Source: Rhodoglobus sp. (lineage in GTDB: Bacteria; Actinomycetota; Actinomycetes; Actinomycetales; Microbacteriaceae). From it: DNA of 64,000 nt. Shown here in pieces: positions 25,117 through 34,243 of this stretch (its first letter is position 1; each line of letters starts with the position of its first letter). The DNA lies in assembly GCA_025463605.1 (NCBI GenBank), contig JAODAV010000027.1:1-64000 (forward strand). The letters run 5' to 3'. The notes beneath the pieces are model-generated. The model saw only the letters and a list, made by a program, of their open reading frames with translations. It was not told where the DNA came from and ran no database searches. The position numbers and the translations under genes are program-made.

Positions 25117-27689
25117 GGACAGGCGACTTTGCCGATTGCCAGCGTGACCGGTGCGCCGGGCACCGTCATGGCGCCGGGGGCGGGATCGCTCGATTGCACC
25201 CTGTCGACTCGCGGGTCGGTCGGCAGTACGGGGCCGGGGCCCGACACGGGCGTGAGCACGACGCACGTCTCGTTGATGGTGGAGTAGCCCTTGGAGTCCA
25301 GCACGTCTTTCGCCTCGTTGAACTTGAACGCCGTACCGTCACCCACGACGTCGGGGAAGGGCTCCTTGTTGCCCTTGCTCGAGTACACGGTCACGACGGC
25401 ACCCTTCGCGGACTGGGTGCCCGCGCCAGGATCCGTCGATGCCACCTTGCCTGCCTCGACGTCGGAGTCGACCGGTCCGCCGTCGACGAACGTGAAGCCG
25501 AGGCTCTCGAGCACGGACTTGGCCTGCTCCATGCTCTGGCCCCGCAAATCGGGCACCTCCTGGCCCGAGCCCGTCAGCAGGGAGGGATCGGGTGCCGGAA
25601 AGTCCACGCCACCGAACTTGAAGTTCAGGGCGGACATGGTGGCTCGCGTGATGTAGTGCCTCAGCAGCACTCCGCGCACGCCGGCCTGACTCGTCTGAGT
25701 GACGTCCTGGAACCCTTCGATGTTGCCGACCCACACGGCAGTAGCCGCCTTGGAGGTGGCCGACGCCATCCACGTCTGCACGCTGCGGTCGGTCGTACCG
25801 GTCTTTCCGAAGATCGGCACGCCGTCGTCGGGATTGGAGTACGCCGTGTTGCTCACGGTCATGACGCCCTTGAGCACGTCGATGACGGTGTAGGCGACAT
25901 TGGACGGGATAGCCTGGCGGCAATCCTTCGCCTGGCCGCCGACGTCATTCCCGCTGGGGTCGATGGCCTTGTCGACGATGATGGGCTTGCACCAGACGCC
26001 GCCAGCGGCGATGCCCGCATATGCCGATGCCATGCTCAGCGGTGTGACCTCGTTCGTTCCGATGACCGACGACGGATTCGTGTTCAGAGGCTGGCCGTCG
26101 GCCCGTTCGACTCCGAGACTCTTGGCGACCGCCGCGATGTCGCACAGGTCGAGCTGCATCGCCATGGACGCGAAGACTCCGTTGATCGACTGCACGGTGC
26201 CTTCTCGGATCGTGTAGATGCCGCTTTCACCGCTCGCGTTGGCGAACTTCCACGGATCACCGCCGCTGACTTCGCCGCACTCCTTGAACTTGTTCGCAGG
26301 CTCGGTGCGTGCGCTTCCGTTCACTCGTTCGTTGATGCCCTTGCCGTGCATGAGCCAGTCGATGAGCGTGAACACCTTGTAGGTCGATCCCGGCTGGAAT
26401 CCGGTCGAACTGCCGTACCCGACGCTCGTGTTGTAGTTGACGGCGGTGCCGGTCGGGCCGATTCCCTCGAGGGAGTCGTCGAACAGCTTGTTCTCGGTCA
26501 TCACGAGCACTCGTCCGGTGCCCGCTTCGACGGTCGACGTCGCGCTACCGAGTTGGAACGCGGTCTCGGTGTTGGGAGCGTACGCCCACGTCGCATCCTG
26601 CGCCGGAATCTGAACGTCGAGGTCGAGCGTTGTGTAGATGTTGTAGCCGCCCTGCTTCCAGTTCGCTTTGCGCTCGGCCTCGGTAGCACCGAGGAACTCG
26701 AAGTCGGGCACGCTGCGCACGACGTAGTCGCAGAACCACTTCGCGTGCGAGAAGGCCGCGATGCAGCCGTTCGCCGGGGGAGAGGGCTTGAGGGTCGTGT
26801 CATCGACGGGCGTCGCGATCGCCTCGTCGTACTCCTTCTCGGTGATGTGGCCCGCTCGGTACATGGCACCGAGAATGTAGTCGCGGCGGTCCTGGTTGGC
26901 CGAATAGTTCTCGGGGTCGCCGAGGTTGCGCTGGTTGGGGTACTGCACGATCGCCACGAGGCTCGCAGCCTGGGCGAGAGTGAGGTCGGCCGCATTGACG
27001 CTGTAGTACCTCTGCGCCGCAGCCTGGATGCCGTATGTGGCGTTTCCGAAGTTGGAGATGTTGAGGTACGCGGTGAGGATCTCCTTCTTCGTGTACCTCT
27101 TCTCCAAACCGATCGCGAGTTTCATCTCCTTGAGCTTGCGGTCGAAGGATGTCGCGGTCGCTTTGGCGTAGGCCGCGTCACGCTCCTCTTCAGTCGGCTG
27201 CTCGAGCGCTTCCTGCACATAGATGTTTTTGACGACCTGCATGGAGAGGGTGGACGCACCGCTCTCGATGCCGCTCGAGACCACGTTGGCCATGGCCGCG
27301 CGCACGACGGACGACACGTCGACGCCTCCGTGCTCGAAGAACCGCGCATCCTCACCGTCGACTGCTGCGTCGAGCACGTACGGCGAGATCTCGTCGTACG
27401 GCACCTCCTGGCGGTTCTGGTCGTAGATCGTGGCGATCGGGTAGTACCCGTCGGTGTTGCCCGGGCCCGAGTACGTGGCCCAGAGAGTGTTGCGCTCGGG
27501 CTGCTGGTCGATGGTGATGTATTCGGGCAGACCGTCGAAGATGCCGATGGTGCTCGAAGCGGTGATGCCGGTGACTGCGAGGGCCGGAGCCACCATGACT
27601 GTCACGAGAAGACCGGAGAGGGCGCTGAAGCCGACCAGGCCGGCAATCGCGGAGAACACGCCTCTACGCGGGGAATTTTGGGCAGACAT
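25113..27689 (-). CDS. Bifunctional penicillin-binding protein with PASTA domains
   Basis: An 858-residue class A PBP: an N-terminal membrane anchor, a glycosyltransferase domain (EDARFFEHGGVD, GASTLSMQVVKN), a transpeptidase domain with SxxK (PGSTYKVF), SxN (SINGVF) and KTG (FGKTGTTD), and two C-terminal PASTA modules from about residue 720 onwards. It polymerises and cross-links peptidoglycan; PASTA modules bind muropeptides or beta-lactams. The probable -10 TACCCT lies about 7 nt before the ATG, suggesting a leaderless mRNA. It is cotranscribed with the phosphoesterase. Confidence 0.93.
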   Translation of the reverse strand: MSAQNSPRRGVFSAIAGLVGFSALSGLLVTVMVAPALAVTGITASSTIGIFDGLPEYITIDQQPERNTLWATYSGPGNTDGYYPIATIYDQNRQEVPYDEISPYVLDAAVDGEDARFFEHGGVDVSSVVRAAMANVVSSGIESGASTLSMQVVKNIYVQEALEQPTEEERDAAYAKATATSFDRKLKEMKLAIGLEKRYTKKEILTAYLNISNFGNATYGIQAAAQRYYSVNAADLTLAQAASLVAIVQYPNQRNLGDPENYSANQDRRDYILGAMYRAGHITEKEYDEAIATPVDDTTLKPSPPANGCIAAFSHAKWFCDYVVRSVPDFEFLGATEAERKANWKQGGYNIYTTLDLDVQIPAQDATWAYAPNTETAFQLGSATSTVEAGTGRVLVMTENKLFDDSLEGIGPTGTAVNYNTSVGYGSSTGFQPGSTYKVFTLIDWLMHGKGINERVNGSARTEPANKFKECGEVSGGDPWKFANASGESGIYTIREGTVQSINGVFASMAMQLDLCDIAAVAKSLGVERADGQPLNTNPSSVIGTNEVTPLSMASAYAGIAAGGVWCKPIIVDKAIDPSGNDVGGQAKDCRQAIPSNVAYTVIDVLKGVMTVSNTAYSNPDDGVPIFGKTGTTDRSVQTWMASATSKAATAVWVGNIEGFQDVTQTSQAGVRGVLLRHYITRATMSALNFKFGGVDFPAPDPSLLTGSGQEVPDLRGQSMEQAKSVLESLGFTFVDGGPVDSDVEAGKVASTDPGAGTQSAKGAVVTVYSSKGNKEPFPDVVGDGTAFKFNEAKDVLDSKGYSTINETCVVLTPVSGPGPVLPTDPRVDRVQSSDPAPGAMTVPGAPVTLAIGKVACP

Positions 27690-27742
27690 AGAATCTAGGG
27701 TACGTGATCAACCTGTGACCCAATCTGAACGGACGCCGACAA

Positions 27743-27904
27743 ATGCCCACGTGGGAATATCTGACCACCCCGCTCATCATCCATAACACCTCGGCGATCC
27801 TCAACAACTGGGGCTCCGAGGGCTGGGAGCTCGTGCAGGTCGTGACCGGTCCGGAGGGCGGCCTCGTCGCCTACCTCAAGCGCGAGAAGAAGGAAGACGC
27901 CTAG
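27743..27904 (+). CDS. DUF4177-like small protein
   Basis: A 53-residue protein beginning MPTWEYLTTPL with the core NNWGSEGWELVQVV and tail LVAYLKREKKEDA. The W-E-Y...L...G-W-E-L pattern is that of DUF4177 proteins. Its TAG is directly followed by the ATG of the RidA gene, so the two are coupled. Function is unknown. Confidence 0.8.
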   Translation: MPTWEYLTTPLIIHNTSAILNNWGSEGWELVQVVTGPEGGLVAYLKREKKEDA

Positions 27905-28366
27905 ATGTCGGCTCTGGATGAACGGCTCGCCGAACTCGGAATCACCATCCCCCAGGTCGCCAAGCCGGTGGCCGCATACGTGCCCGCCGTCGTCACCGGA
28001 AATCTCGTCTTCACGGCTGGCCAGTTGCCTTTCGTGGACGGCGCGCTGCACGCGACCGGCAAGGTCGGTGCCGAGGTTGACGCGGAGCTCGCCAAGACAC
28101 TCGCCCGCACGTGCGTACTCAATGGGCTCGCCGCCGCACACAGCGTGATCGGGTCACTGGATCGCATCACGCGCGTCGTCAAGGTCGTCGGATTCGTCGC
28201 ATCCGCGCCCGACTTCACCGGCCAACCCGGTGTCATCAACGGTGCCTCCGAGTTGCTGGGCGAGATCTTCGGCGAGTCGGGTGCCCACGCCCGCAGCGCG
28301 GTCGGCGTCGCCGTGCTGCCGCTCGATGCGCCCGTCGAGGTCGAGTTCGTCTTCGAATTCGCGTGA
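27905..28366 (+). CDS. RidA/YjgF-family protein
   Basis: 153 residues. RidA-family enzymes hydrolyse reactive enamine/imine intermediates released by PLP enzymes. Recognisable segments are VVTGNLVFTAGQLPFVDG near the N terminus and RITRVVKVVGFVASAPDF centrally. The Arg expected to bind carboxylate near the C terminus (HARSAVGVAVLPLDAPVEVEFVF) is present. The stop overlaps the start of the MurE-type gene (GTGA). Confidence 0.88.
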   Translation: MSALDERLAELGITIPQVAKPVAAYVPAVVTGNLVFTAGQLPFVDGALHATGKVGAEVDAELAKTLARTCVLNGLAAAHSVIGSLDRITRVVKVVGFVASAPDFTGQPGVINGASELLGEIFGESGAHARSAVGVAVLPLDAPVEVEFVFEFA

Positions 28367-29841
28367 GCGTGAGCCGCATCCCCCGCACAATTGACCTCGG
28401 TGCGTACGACCCGGCCCTGGTCGGGGTCGAAGTCACCGGCACTCGGCTCGTGCAAGACAGCCGCGCCATCGAGCCCGGCGACGTCTTCGTCGCGATCGGC
28501 AGTTCCGGCGCATCCGGGCTGGCCTTCATCGACGAGGCGCTCGCCCGCGGAGCCGCCGCCGTGCTGTACGAAGCGCCCGCGGACGTGCACGTGCCCGGCG
28601 CCCACGGCATTCACGGGCTCGGCGGGGTGCTCGGACGCATCGCCGACGACTTCACCGGCCATCCGTCGCGCGACCTCACTCTCGTGGGCGTCACCGGAAC
28701 GAACGGCAAGACCTCGATCGTGCAACTCGTGAGCCAGGCCTGGCACGCACTGGACATGAGTGGTGCGAGCATCGGCACCCTCGGTGCGGGACTGTACGGC
28801 GTGCCGCCCTCGAACACGGGGCTCACCACGCCGCCAGTGACTCGCGTGCATGAGCTGCTCGCGGACTTCCGGGATGCGGGTGTGGAGAACGTCGCGATCG
28901 AGGTGAGCTCGCACGCCCTCGAGCAGCACCGCGTCGCCGGCGCGCTCTTCGACATCGTCGTCTTCACCAACGTCACTCGCGACCATCTGGACTACCACGG
29001 CACCATGGAGCGGTACGCCGCGGCCAAGGCGATGATCTTCGACCTGCCCGGCACGACGGCCGTCGTGATCAACGTCGACGACGACTACGGTGCCCGGTTC
29101 TTCGCAGAGCGGGCCGGCCAGTCCGGGCTCGTGGGCGTGAGCTCCCGTGGAGACACCGCCGCAGTCGTGCGGGCGGACGAGGTGGTGCTGACCCAGCGGG
29201 GGATCGACTTCACGTTGTCGATCGACGGGTCCGAGCATCCCATCACCACATCGCTCATCGGACGGTTCAACGTCGACAACCTGCTCGCGTGCGCCGGGGT
29301 GCTGCATGCGCAAGGGGTACCGGCCGAGCGGATCGCACAGGTGCTCGGCGAGCTCGAGCCGGTCTTCGGGCGCATGAACCGCATCCAGCCGGATCCTTCG
29401 CTGCCGCTTGTCGTCGTCGACTACGCGCACACGCCGGATGCGATCAGCCAGTCGCTGGCGGCACTTGCGCAATACGAGCACGACCGCATCATCACGGTGT
29501 TCGGATGCACGGGCGACCGCGATCGCGGAAAGCGTCCCGACATGGCGCGCATCGTCGAGAGCGCATCCGATCTCGTCGTCGTCACGGACGATGACGTGCA
29601 CCATGAAAACGGGGACCGCATCCTCGAAGACATCCGTGCGGGCTTCGCGAACCCGGATGCCGTGGTCGAGTTGCGCGATCGCGCTGCGGCTATCGAGTAC
29701 GCGATCTCGTACGCCGGGGCGGGTGACGTCGTGCTCATCGCGGGCAAGGGCCACGAGGACTACCAGGTCGTGGGCGACGAGCGCGTGCCCTTCAGCGACA
29801 CCGAGGTCGCCGAGCGGGTGCTGCGCGCGCGGCTGCCCTAG
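28363..29841 (+). CDS. murE: MurE-type UDP-MurNAc-dipeptide ligase, non-DAP specificity
   Basis: A 492-residue Mur ligase with DSRAIEPGDVFVAI (N-terminal uridine domain), P-loop GVTGTNGKTS, the ANVTRDHLDYHG and FNVDNLLA central motifs, and the C-terminal RMNRIQ / VDYAHTPDA / GCTGDRDRGKRP blocks. It adds the third residue of the peptidoglycan stem peptide. At the position of DNPR, which selects meso-diaminopimelate, it has DDVH (residues 410-413). Together with the likely Microbacteriaceae origin this suggests another third residue (for example diaminobutyrate, ornithine, lysine or homoserine). The GTG at 28363 overlaps the RidA stop; a GTG at 28369 is possible. Confidence 0.85.
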   Translation: MSVSRIPRTIDLGAYDPALVGVEVTGTRLVQDSRAIEPGDVFVAIGSSGASGLAFIDEALARGAAAVLYEAPADVHVPGAHGIHGLGGVLGRIADDFTGHPSRDLTLVGVTGTNGKTSIVQLVSQAWHALDMSGASIGTLGAGLYGVPPSNTGLTTPPVTRVHELLADFRDAGVENVAIEVSSHALEQHRVAGALFDIVVFTNVTRDHLDYHGTMERYAAAKAMIFDLPGTTAVVINVDDDYGARFFAERAGQSGLVGVSSRGDTAAVVRADEVVLTQRGIDFTLSIDGSEHPITTSLIGRFNVDNLLACAGVLHAQGVPAERIAQVLGELEPVFGRMNRIQPDPSLPLVVVDYAHTPDAISQSLAALAQYEHDRIITVFGCTGDRDRGKRPDMARIVESASDLVVVTDDDVHHENGDRILEDIRAGFANPDAVVELRDRAAAIEYAISYAGAGDVVLIAGKGHEDYQVVGDERVPFSDTEVAERVLRARLP

Positions 29842-29879
29842 CCCTCCCTTGCCCCGTGCCGCGCTGGGCGCCGCTGCGC

Positions 29880-29941
29880 GCGCTGCGGTTTACCGCGGGC
29901 GCGCGGGTATGTACCGCCGCGCTCGCCACAAACCGCAGCGC
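29880..29941. terminator. Inverted repeat between convergent murE and acs
   Basis: GCGCTGCGGTTT (29880-29891) and AAACCGCAGCGC (29930-29941) form a perfect 12-bp dyad around a GC-rich 38-nt loop. It lies exactly between convergent stop codons, so it may end transcription from both sides. Confidence 0.6.
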
Positions 29942-29944
29942 GGC

Positions 29945-31909
29945 CTACTTGAGCTTGTCGGAGATGATCTGCATCACTGACGAGTCGGCGAGCGTCGTCG
30001 TGTCGCCGATCTCGCGGCCCTCCGCGACATCCTGCAGGAGTCGCCGCATGATCTTGCCCGAGCGGGTCTTGGGCAGCTCCGAGACCACGAACACCTGCCG
30101 CGGCCGCGCGATGGCACCGATCTGTTCGGCGACGTGCGCGCGGAGGATGGTCGACGCCTCCTCTGCGGTCTGCGCTTTCTCCTGGTCGGAGCGCAGGATG
30201 ACGAACGCGACGACGGCCTGACCGGTCGTCTCGTCGGCCGCGCCGACCACCGCTGCCTCCGCGACGATGGGGTGGGACACGAGCGCCGACTCGATCTCCT
30301 GGGTCGACAGCCGGTGGCCCGAGACGTTCATCACGTCGTCGACGCGACCGAGCAGCACGATGTCGCCGTCCTGGTCGACGTGGGCGCCGTCACCGGCGAA
30401 GTACTTGTAGTCGCCTTCGGTCGAGAAGCGCGACCAGTAGGTCTCCTTGAAGCGCTCGGGGTCGCCCCAGATGCCCCGCAGCATCGCCGGCCAGGGCTCG
30501 GAAACGACGAGCAGGCCGCCCTGCGGCGGGTCCACGCGCGTGCCGTCTTCCCCGAGAATGTCGATCTTGATTCCGGGGAGCGGCGTCTGGGCCGACCCCG
30601 GCTTGAGGCTCGTGACGCCGGGAAGCGCCGAGATCATGATTGCGCCCGTCTCGGTCTGCCACCACGTGTCGACGATGGGGGCGGTGCCGCCGCCGATCGC
30701 ATCGCGGTACCAGATCCACGCCTCGGGGTTGATGGGTTCGCCGACCGATCCGAGCACCCGCAGTGACGACAGGTCGAACTTGTCGGGGATCTCGCGGCCA
30801 AGCTTCATGAACGACCGGATGGCCGTGGGCGCGGTGTAGAAGATCGACACCTTGTACTTCTCGATGAGCTCCCACCAGCGGCCGGGGTGCGGCGTGTCGG
30901 GAGTGCCCTCGTACATCACCTGCGTCGCGCCGTTCGCGAGCGGACCGTAGACGACGTAACTGTGCCCGGTGACCCAGCCGACGTCGGCCGTGCACCAGTA
31001 GACGTCCGTCGCGGGGTGCAGGTCGAACACGTTCTTGTGCGTGAACGCGACCTGCGCCAGGTATCCGCCGCTCGTGTGCAGGATGCCCTTCGGCTTACCC
31101 GTTGTGCCCGACGTATAGAGGATGTAGAGCGGGTTCTCCGCCTCGAAGCCCTGCGCCTCGTGCTCGGCGTCGGCTGCCGCCAGGGCGTCGTGCCACCAGA
31201 GGTCGCGTCCCTCGGTCCATTCGACGTCGTTCTCGCCGCGCTTGACGACGAGCACGTTGGTCACCGAGGTCGCGGCACCGGAGAGGGCAGCATCCACCGC
31301 CGGTTTGAGCGGGAAGACCTTGCCCTTGCGCCACCCGCCGTCGGCGGTGATGACGAGCTTGGCGTTGGCGTCGTCGATGCGGCTGCGCAGGCTCTCGGCG
31401 CTGAAGCCGCCGAAGACGACGGAGTGCACGGCGCCGAGGCGCGCGACCGCGAGCATCGCAACGATCGCCTCGGGGATGACGGGAAGGTAGATCGCGACCC
31501 GGTCGCCCTGCCCGATGCCGAGCGCCGCGAGCGCATTGGCGGCGCGCTTGACCTCGGCGGTCAGTTCTGCGTACGTGACACTGCGGCTATCCCCTGGCTC
31601 GCCCTCCCAGTGGATGGCGACGCGCTCGCCGTTGCCCGCGAGCACGTGGCGGTCGAGGCAGTTGTAGGCGACGTTGAGCTCGCCGTCGGCGAACCACTTC
31701 GCGAAGGGCGGGTTCGACCAGTCGAGGGTCTGTGTGAACGGCTTGTGCCAGTGCAGCAGTTCGCGTGCTTGCTCGGCCCAGAAGTTGGTGCGGTCGGCCT
31801 TCGCCGCGTCATAGAGCTCGGGTTTTGCGACTGCATTGGCGGCGAACTCGGCACTCGGGGGAAAGCGGCGGGACTCGTGAAGAAGGCTGTCAATCGAATT
31901 GGTGGACAT
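29945..31909 (-). CDS. acs: Acetyl-CoA synthetase
   Basis: A 654-residue AMP-forming acetate:CoA ligase (acetate + ATP + CoA to acetyl-CoA). Key motifs: the P-loop-like LYTSGTTGKPKGILH, the acyl-pocket region VDTWWQTETGAIMIS, the hinge region GRVDDVMNVSGHRLSTQEIE, and the regulated lysine of the A10 motif KTRSGKIMRRLL near the C terminus. The family-typical length supports the ATG at 31909, preceded by AAGGATA. It is transcribed away from the 6C RNA gene. Confidence 0.96.
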   Translation of the reverse strand: MSTNSIDSLLHESRRFPPSAEFAANAVAKPELYDAAKADRTNFWAEQARELLHWHKPFTQTLDWSNPPFAKWFADGELNVAYNCLDRHVLAGNGERVAIHWEGEPGDSRSVTYAELTAEVKRAANALAALGIGQGDRVAIYLPVIPEAIVAMLAVARLGAVHSVVFGGFSAESLRSRIDDANAKLVITADGGWRKGKVFPLKPAVDAALSGAATSVTNVLVVKRGENDVEWTEGRDLWWHDALAAADAEHEAQGFEAENPLYILYTSGTTGKPKGILHTSGGYLAQVAFTHKNVFDLHPATDVYWCTADVGWVTGHSYVVYGPLANGATQVMYEGTPDTPHPGRWWELIEKYKVSIFYTAPTAIRSFMKLGREIPDKFDLSSLRVLGSVGEPINPEAWIWYRDAIGGGTAPIVDTWWQTETGAIMISALPGVTSLKPGSAQTPLPGIKIDILGEDGTRVDPPQGGLLVVSEPWPAMLRGIWGDPERFKETYWSRFSTEGDYKYFAGDGAHVDQDGDIVLLGRVDDVMNVSGHRLSTQEIESALVSHPIVAEAAVVGAADETTGQAVVAFVILRSDQEKAQTAEEASTILRAHVAEQIGAIARPRQVFVVSELPKTRSGKIMRRLLQDVAEGREIGDTTTLADSSVMQIISDKLK

Positions 31910-31991
31910 CGTATCCTTGTCGATCTCGCGGGGCGGCCAGGATTCCGCGAACTGCTTGTACAGGTGAACCTTCTGATCCTAGAACCTCCCA

Positions 31992-32019
31992 TTGCGCCCC
32001 CGGCGCCGTGCGGTACACT
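31992..32019 (+). promoter_or_regulatory. Promoter of the 6C RNA
   Basis: TTGCGC (31992-31997), a 16-bp spacer and TACACT (32014-32019) put the transcript start near 32026, a short distance before the first C-loop hairpin. Confidence 0.6.
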
Positions 32020-32025
32020 GAGTCC

Positions 32026-32127
32026 CGTCAAATGCAAATTTGGCGTGCAGCGCCAGCGATTCCCCCCAATCCGGCGCTGCTGTGGCGGCGCCTGTTCCCC
32101 CCAATAGGCGCCGCCCCTCTCTCTTTA
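32026..32127 (+). ncRNA. 6C small RNA
   Basis: Two tandem hairpins each present a loop with six cytosines in the context TTCCCCCCAAT. Hairpin 1 (32047-32080) has stem GCAGCGCC/GGCGCTGC. Hairpin 2 (32084-32115) has the perfect 10-bp stem GGCGGCGCCT/AGGCGCCGCC. A pyrimidine tract CCTCTCTCTTTAA follows as terminator. This is the defining architecture of the actinobacterial 6C RNA, whose C-loops pair with G-rich mRNA segments. The ends are estimated from promoter and terminator. The rest of the 31910-32225 gap holds no gene. Confidence 0.88.
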
Positions 32128-32225
32128 ACCATGGGGTCCAGAGCGACCCTTCTCTCGCCAGCGGGCACGGCTCTCTCTCCTCAACACCGCATGTTGCGTC
32201 GTGTTACGCCACAGTCGTCGCGAGG

Positions 32226-33254
32226 ATGCCCCCGCCGCCTCATCCGGCGCCCTACCGTTGCCCGGTGGACCCGCCGAGCAGCACACCGTTCATCGCGCGC
32301 CCACCCGCAGCCCCACCCACTCCGTCGCGCCGGCCGCGCATCGCCGACTTCGGACCACTTGCCGATCTCGTGGCCGATCCGACCGTCACCGACGTTTTCG
32401 TCAACGGGCCGCGCGACGCGTGGACCGACCGCGGGGGAGGACTCGAGCGCGTGGCCATCCACCTCTCCGAGTCCGAGTTGCGCGACCTGGCCGTGCGGCT
32501 GGTCTCGCTGGGCGGGCGCCACATCGATGAGGCGAGCCCGTGCGTCGACACCCGGTTGCACGACGGCATTCGCGTTCATGCGGTTCTGCCTCCCGTGTCA
32601 CCCGTCGGCACCCTCCTGTCGATCCGCATTCCGAGGATCCAGCCGTTCTCGCTCGCTCACCTCGACGCCGCTGGGTTCTTCGCGAGCGTGCCGATCGAGT
32701 CCGTCGTCGCGCTCGTCGCCGATCGAAAGAATCTGCTCATCACGGGAGCGGGCGGCAGCGGCAAGACGACCTTCCTCTCGGCCCTGCTCGGTGAGGCCGA
32801 CGAGCGGGAGCGCATCGTCGCCATCGAAGACGTCGCCGAGTTGCGCGTGGAGCATCCGCACTTCGTCTCGCTCGAAGCGCGGCAACCGAACCTGGAGGGT
32901 GCGGGCGGGCTCGATCTCGCGCGACTCGTGCGCGAAGCCCTGAGGATGCGCCCCGACCGACTCGTGCTCGGCGAATGCCGCGGAGCCGAGATCCGCGAGC
33001 TTCTTGCAGCGCTCAACACGGGCCACGACGGGGGAGCGGGCACGCTGCACGCCAACTCGCTCGACGACGTGCCAGCGCGGCTCGAAGCGCTCGGCGCGCT
33101 CGCGGGCCTCTCGCCAACGGCGATCGCGCGGCAGGCGGTGAGCGCCATCGGCGCGGTGCTCCACCTCGAGAGGAGAGACGGGGTGCGGCGGCTCACCCAA
33201 CTCGGCACCCTGACGCTCGACGACCGGGATCGCCTCGCCGTGGTCGCGGCATGA
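32226..33254 (+). CDS. TadA/CpaF-type pilus assembly ATPase
   Basis: A 342-residue secretion ATPase with a proline-rich N terminus (first 40 residues). It has the CpaF-like PLADLVADPTVTDVFVNGP entry motif, Walker A ITGAGGSGKTTFL, the Asp box VAIEDVAELRVEHPHFVSLE, Walker B-like RMRPDRLVLGECRG and a His box near GGAGTLHANS. It powers export of Flp/Tad pilins. The ATG at 32226 follows GCGAGG closely; a GTG at 32265 is an alternative. It is the first gene of a five-gene tad cluster and is followed by a 4-bp overlap. Confidence 0.9.
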   Translation: MPPPPHPAPYRCPVDPPSSTPFIARPPAAPPTPSRRPRIADFGPLADLVADPTVTDVFVNGPRDAWTDRGGGLERVAIHLSESELRDLAVRLVSLGGRHIDEASPCVDTRLHDGIRVHAVLPPVSPVGTLLSIRIPRIQPFSLAHLDAAGFFASVPIESVVALVADRKNLLITGAGGSGKTTFLSALLGEADERERIVAIEDVAELRVEHPHFVSLEARQPNLEGAGGLDLARLVREALRMRPDRLVLGECRGAEIRELLAALNTGHDGGAGTLHANSLDDVPARLEALGALAGLSPTAIARQAVSAIGAVLHLERRDGVRRLTQLGTLTLDDRDRLAVVAA

Positions 33255-34120
33255 CGACGGGCGTCGGGAGGGTAGCCGCGGCCACCCAGCGCCTCGCCGT
33301 GCTGCTCGGCGCTGGGGTTGCCCCGGTGTCGGCCTGGCGGCACGCAGGCCTGCCCCCCGCAGCAGATACACGCGGGATGATCGCCGCCCTCGCCGAGGCC
33401 GCGGCGCATGCCCCTCCGCTCGAGTCCGGTGCGTGGCGCGGGCTTGCCGCCGCCTGGGAGGTCGCGACGGATGCCGGTGCCCCGCTCGCTCCGACCCTGC
33501 GGCTCTACGCCCAGTCGCTCCGTTCCCTCGCGGCGGCGCAGCGCGACGTTCGCGTCGCCCTCGCCGCACCCATCGCGACCGCACGCATGGTGCTGGCGCT
33601 CCCGGCGATCGGAGTGCTGTTCGGAATCGCGCTCGGCTTCGACACCGTGGGCGTGCTCCTCACCACCCCTCTGGGCTGGGCCTGTCTCGGGGTCGGAAGC
33701 GGGCTCATCCTCGCGGCGGTTCGCTGGAATAGGCGTATGGTCGCCGCTGCCCAGCCGCGGGAGGCGGCGCCGGGGATGGAGTGCGACCTCATGGCCATCG
33801 CGGTGAGCGGTGGCGGGTCGCTCGACCGGGCACACGCGCTCGTCGAGCGCGTGGCTGCACGACACGGCATCGCGCCGCCCGGCGAGCGAGTCGAGTCGGT
33901 GCTCGCGCTGTCCCGCAGCGCGGGAGTGCCCGCCGCCGAGCTGCTGCGGGCCGAAGCCGAGGAGGCCCGGCTCGACGCGCGAGCCTCGGCGCAAGAGAAG
34001 GCCGCCGCCCTCTCGGTGAAGCTCATGCTGCCGCTCGGGCTGTGCATCCTGCCGGCGTTCATGGTGCTCGGCGTCGTGCCGCTGCTGGTCTCCGTGGTGA
34101 CGTCGACGGTGACGGGGTAA
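33251..34120 (+). CDS. Tad-type secretion system F protein (TadB/TadC-like)
   Basis: A 289-residue membrane protein with two central hydrophobic segments (ATARMVLALPAIGVLFGIALGF and PLGWACLGVGSGLILAAV) and a C-terminal one (LMLPLGLCILPAFMVLGVVPLLVSVV), the T2SSF layout. It is a single protein in place of separate TadB and TadC. Its ATG overlaps the TadA stop. It forms the inner-membrane platform of the pilus machine. Confidence 0.8.
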   Translation: MTTGVGRVAAATQRLAVLLGAGVAPVSAWRHAGLPPAADTRGMIAALAEAAAHAPPLESGAWRGLAAAWEVATDAGAPLAPTLRLYAQSLRSLAAAQRDVRVALAAPIATARMVLALPAIGVLFGIALGFDTVGVLLTTPLGWACLGVGSGLILAAVRWNRRMVAAAQPREAAPGMECDLMAIAVSGGGSLDRAHALVERVAARHGIAPPGERVESVLALSRSAGVPAAELLRAEAEEARLDARASAQEKAAALSVKLMLPLGLCILPAFMVLGVVPLLVSVVTSTVTG

Positions 34121-34243
34121 CGCCCTCTCGTCAACAGCGGGCCGACTTGGTAAGTCGGCCACCGTCGGATCGGCCGCGCGCCTCTCCGTCACCCCGAGTT
34201 GCGACGATGGATGCACTCGGGCCACGGGATTGAGGAGGCGTTC

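Noticed and set aside
25101..27698. An 865-codon open frame antisense to the PASTA PBP gene
   Set aside because: It mirrors a gene with all PBP motifs on the other strand, has no recognisable domain and shows an Arg/His/Asp-rich composition typical of antisense frames in GC-rich DNA.
27901..29754. A 617-codon frame antisense to RidA and murE
   Set aside because: It covers two well-supported genes, has no ribosome-binding site and no domain; composition is typical of a shadow frame.
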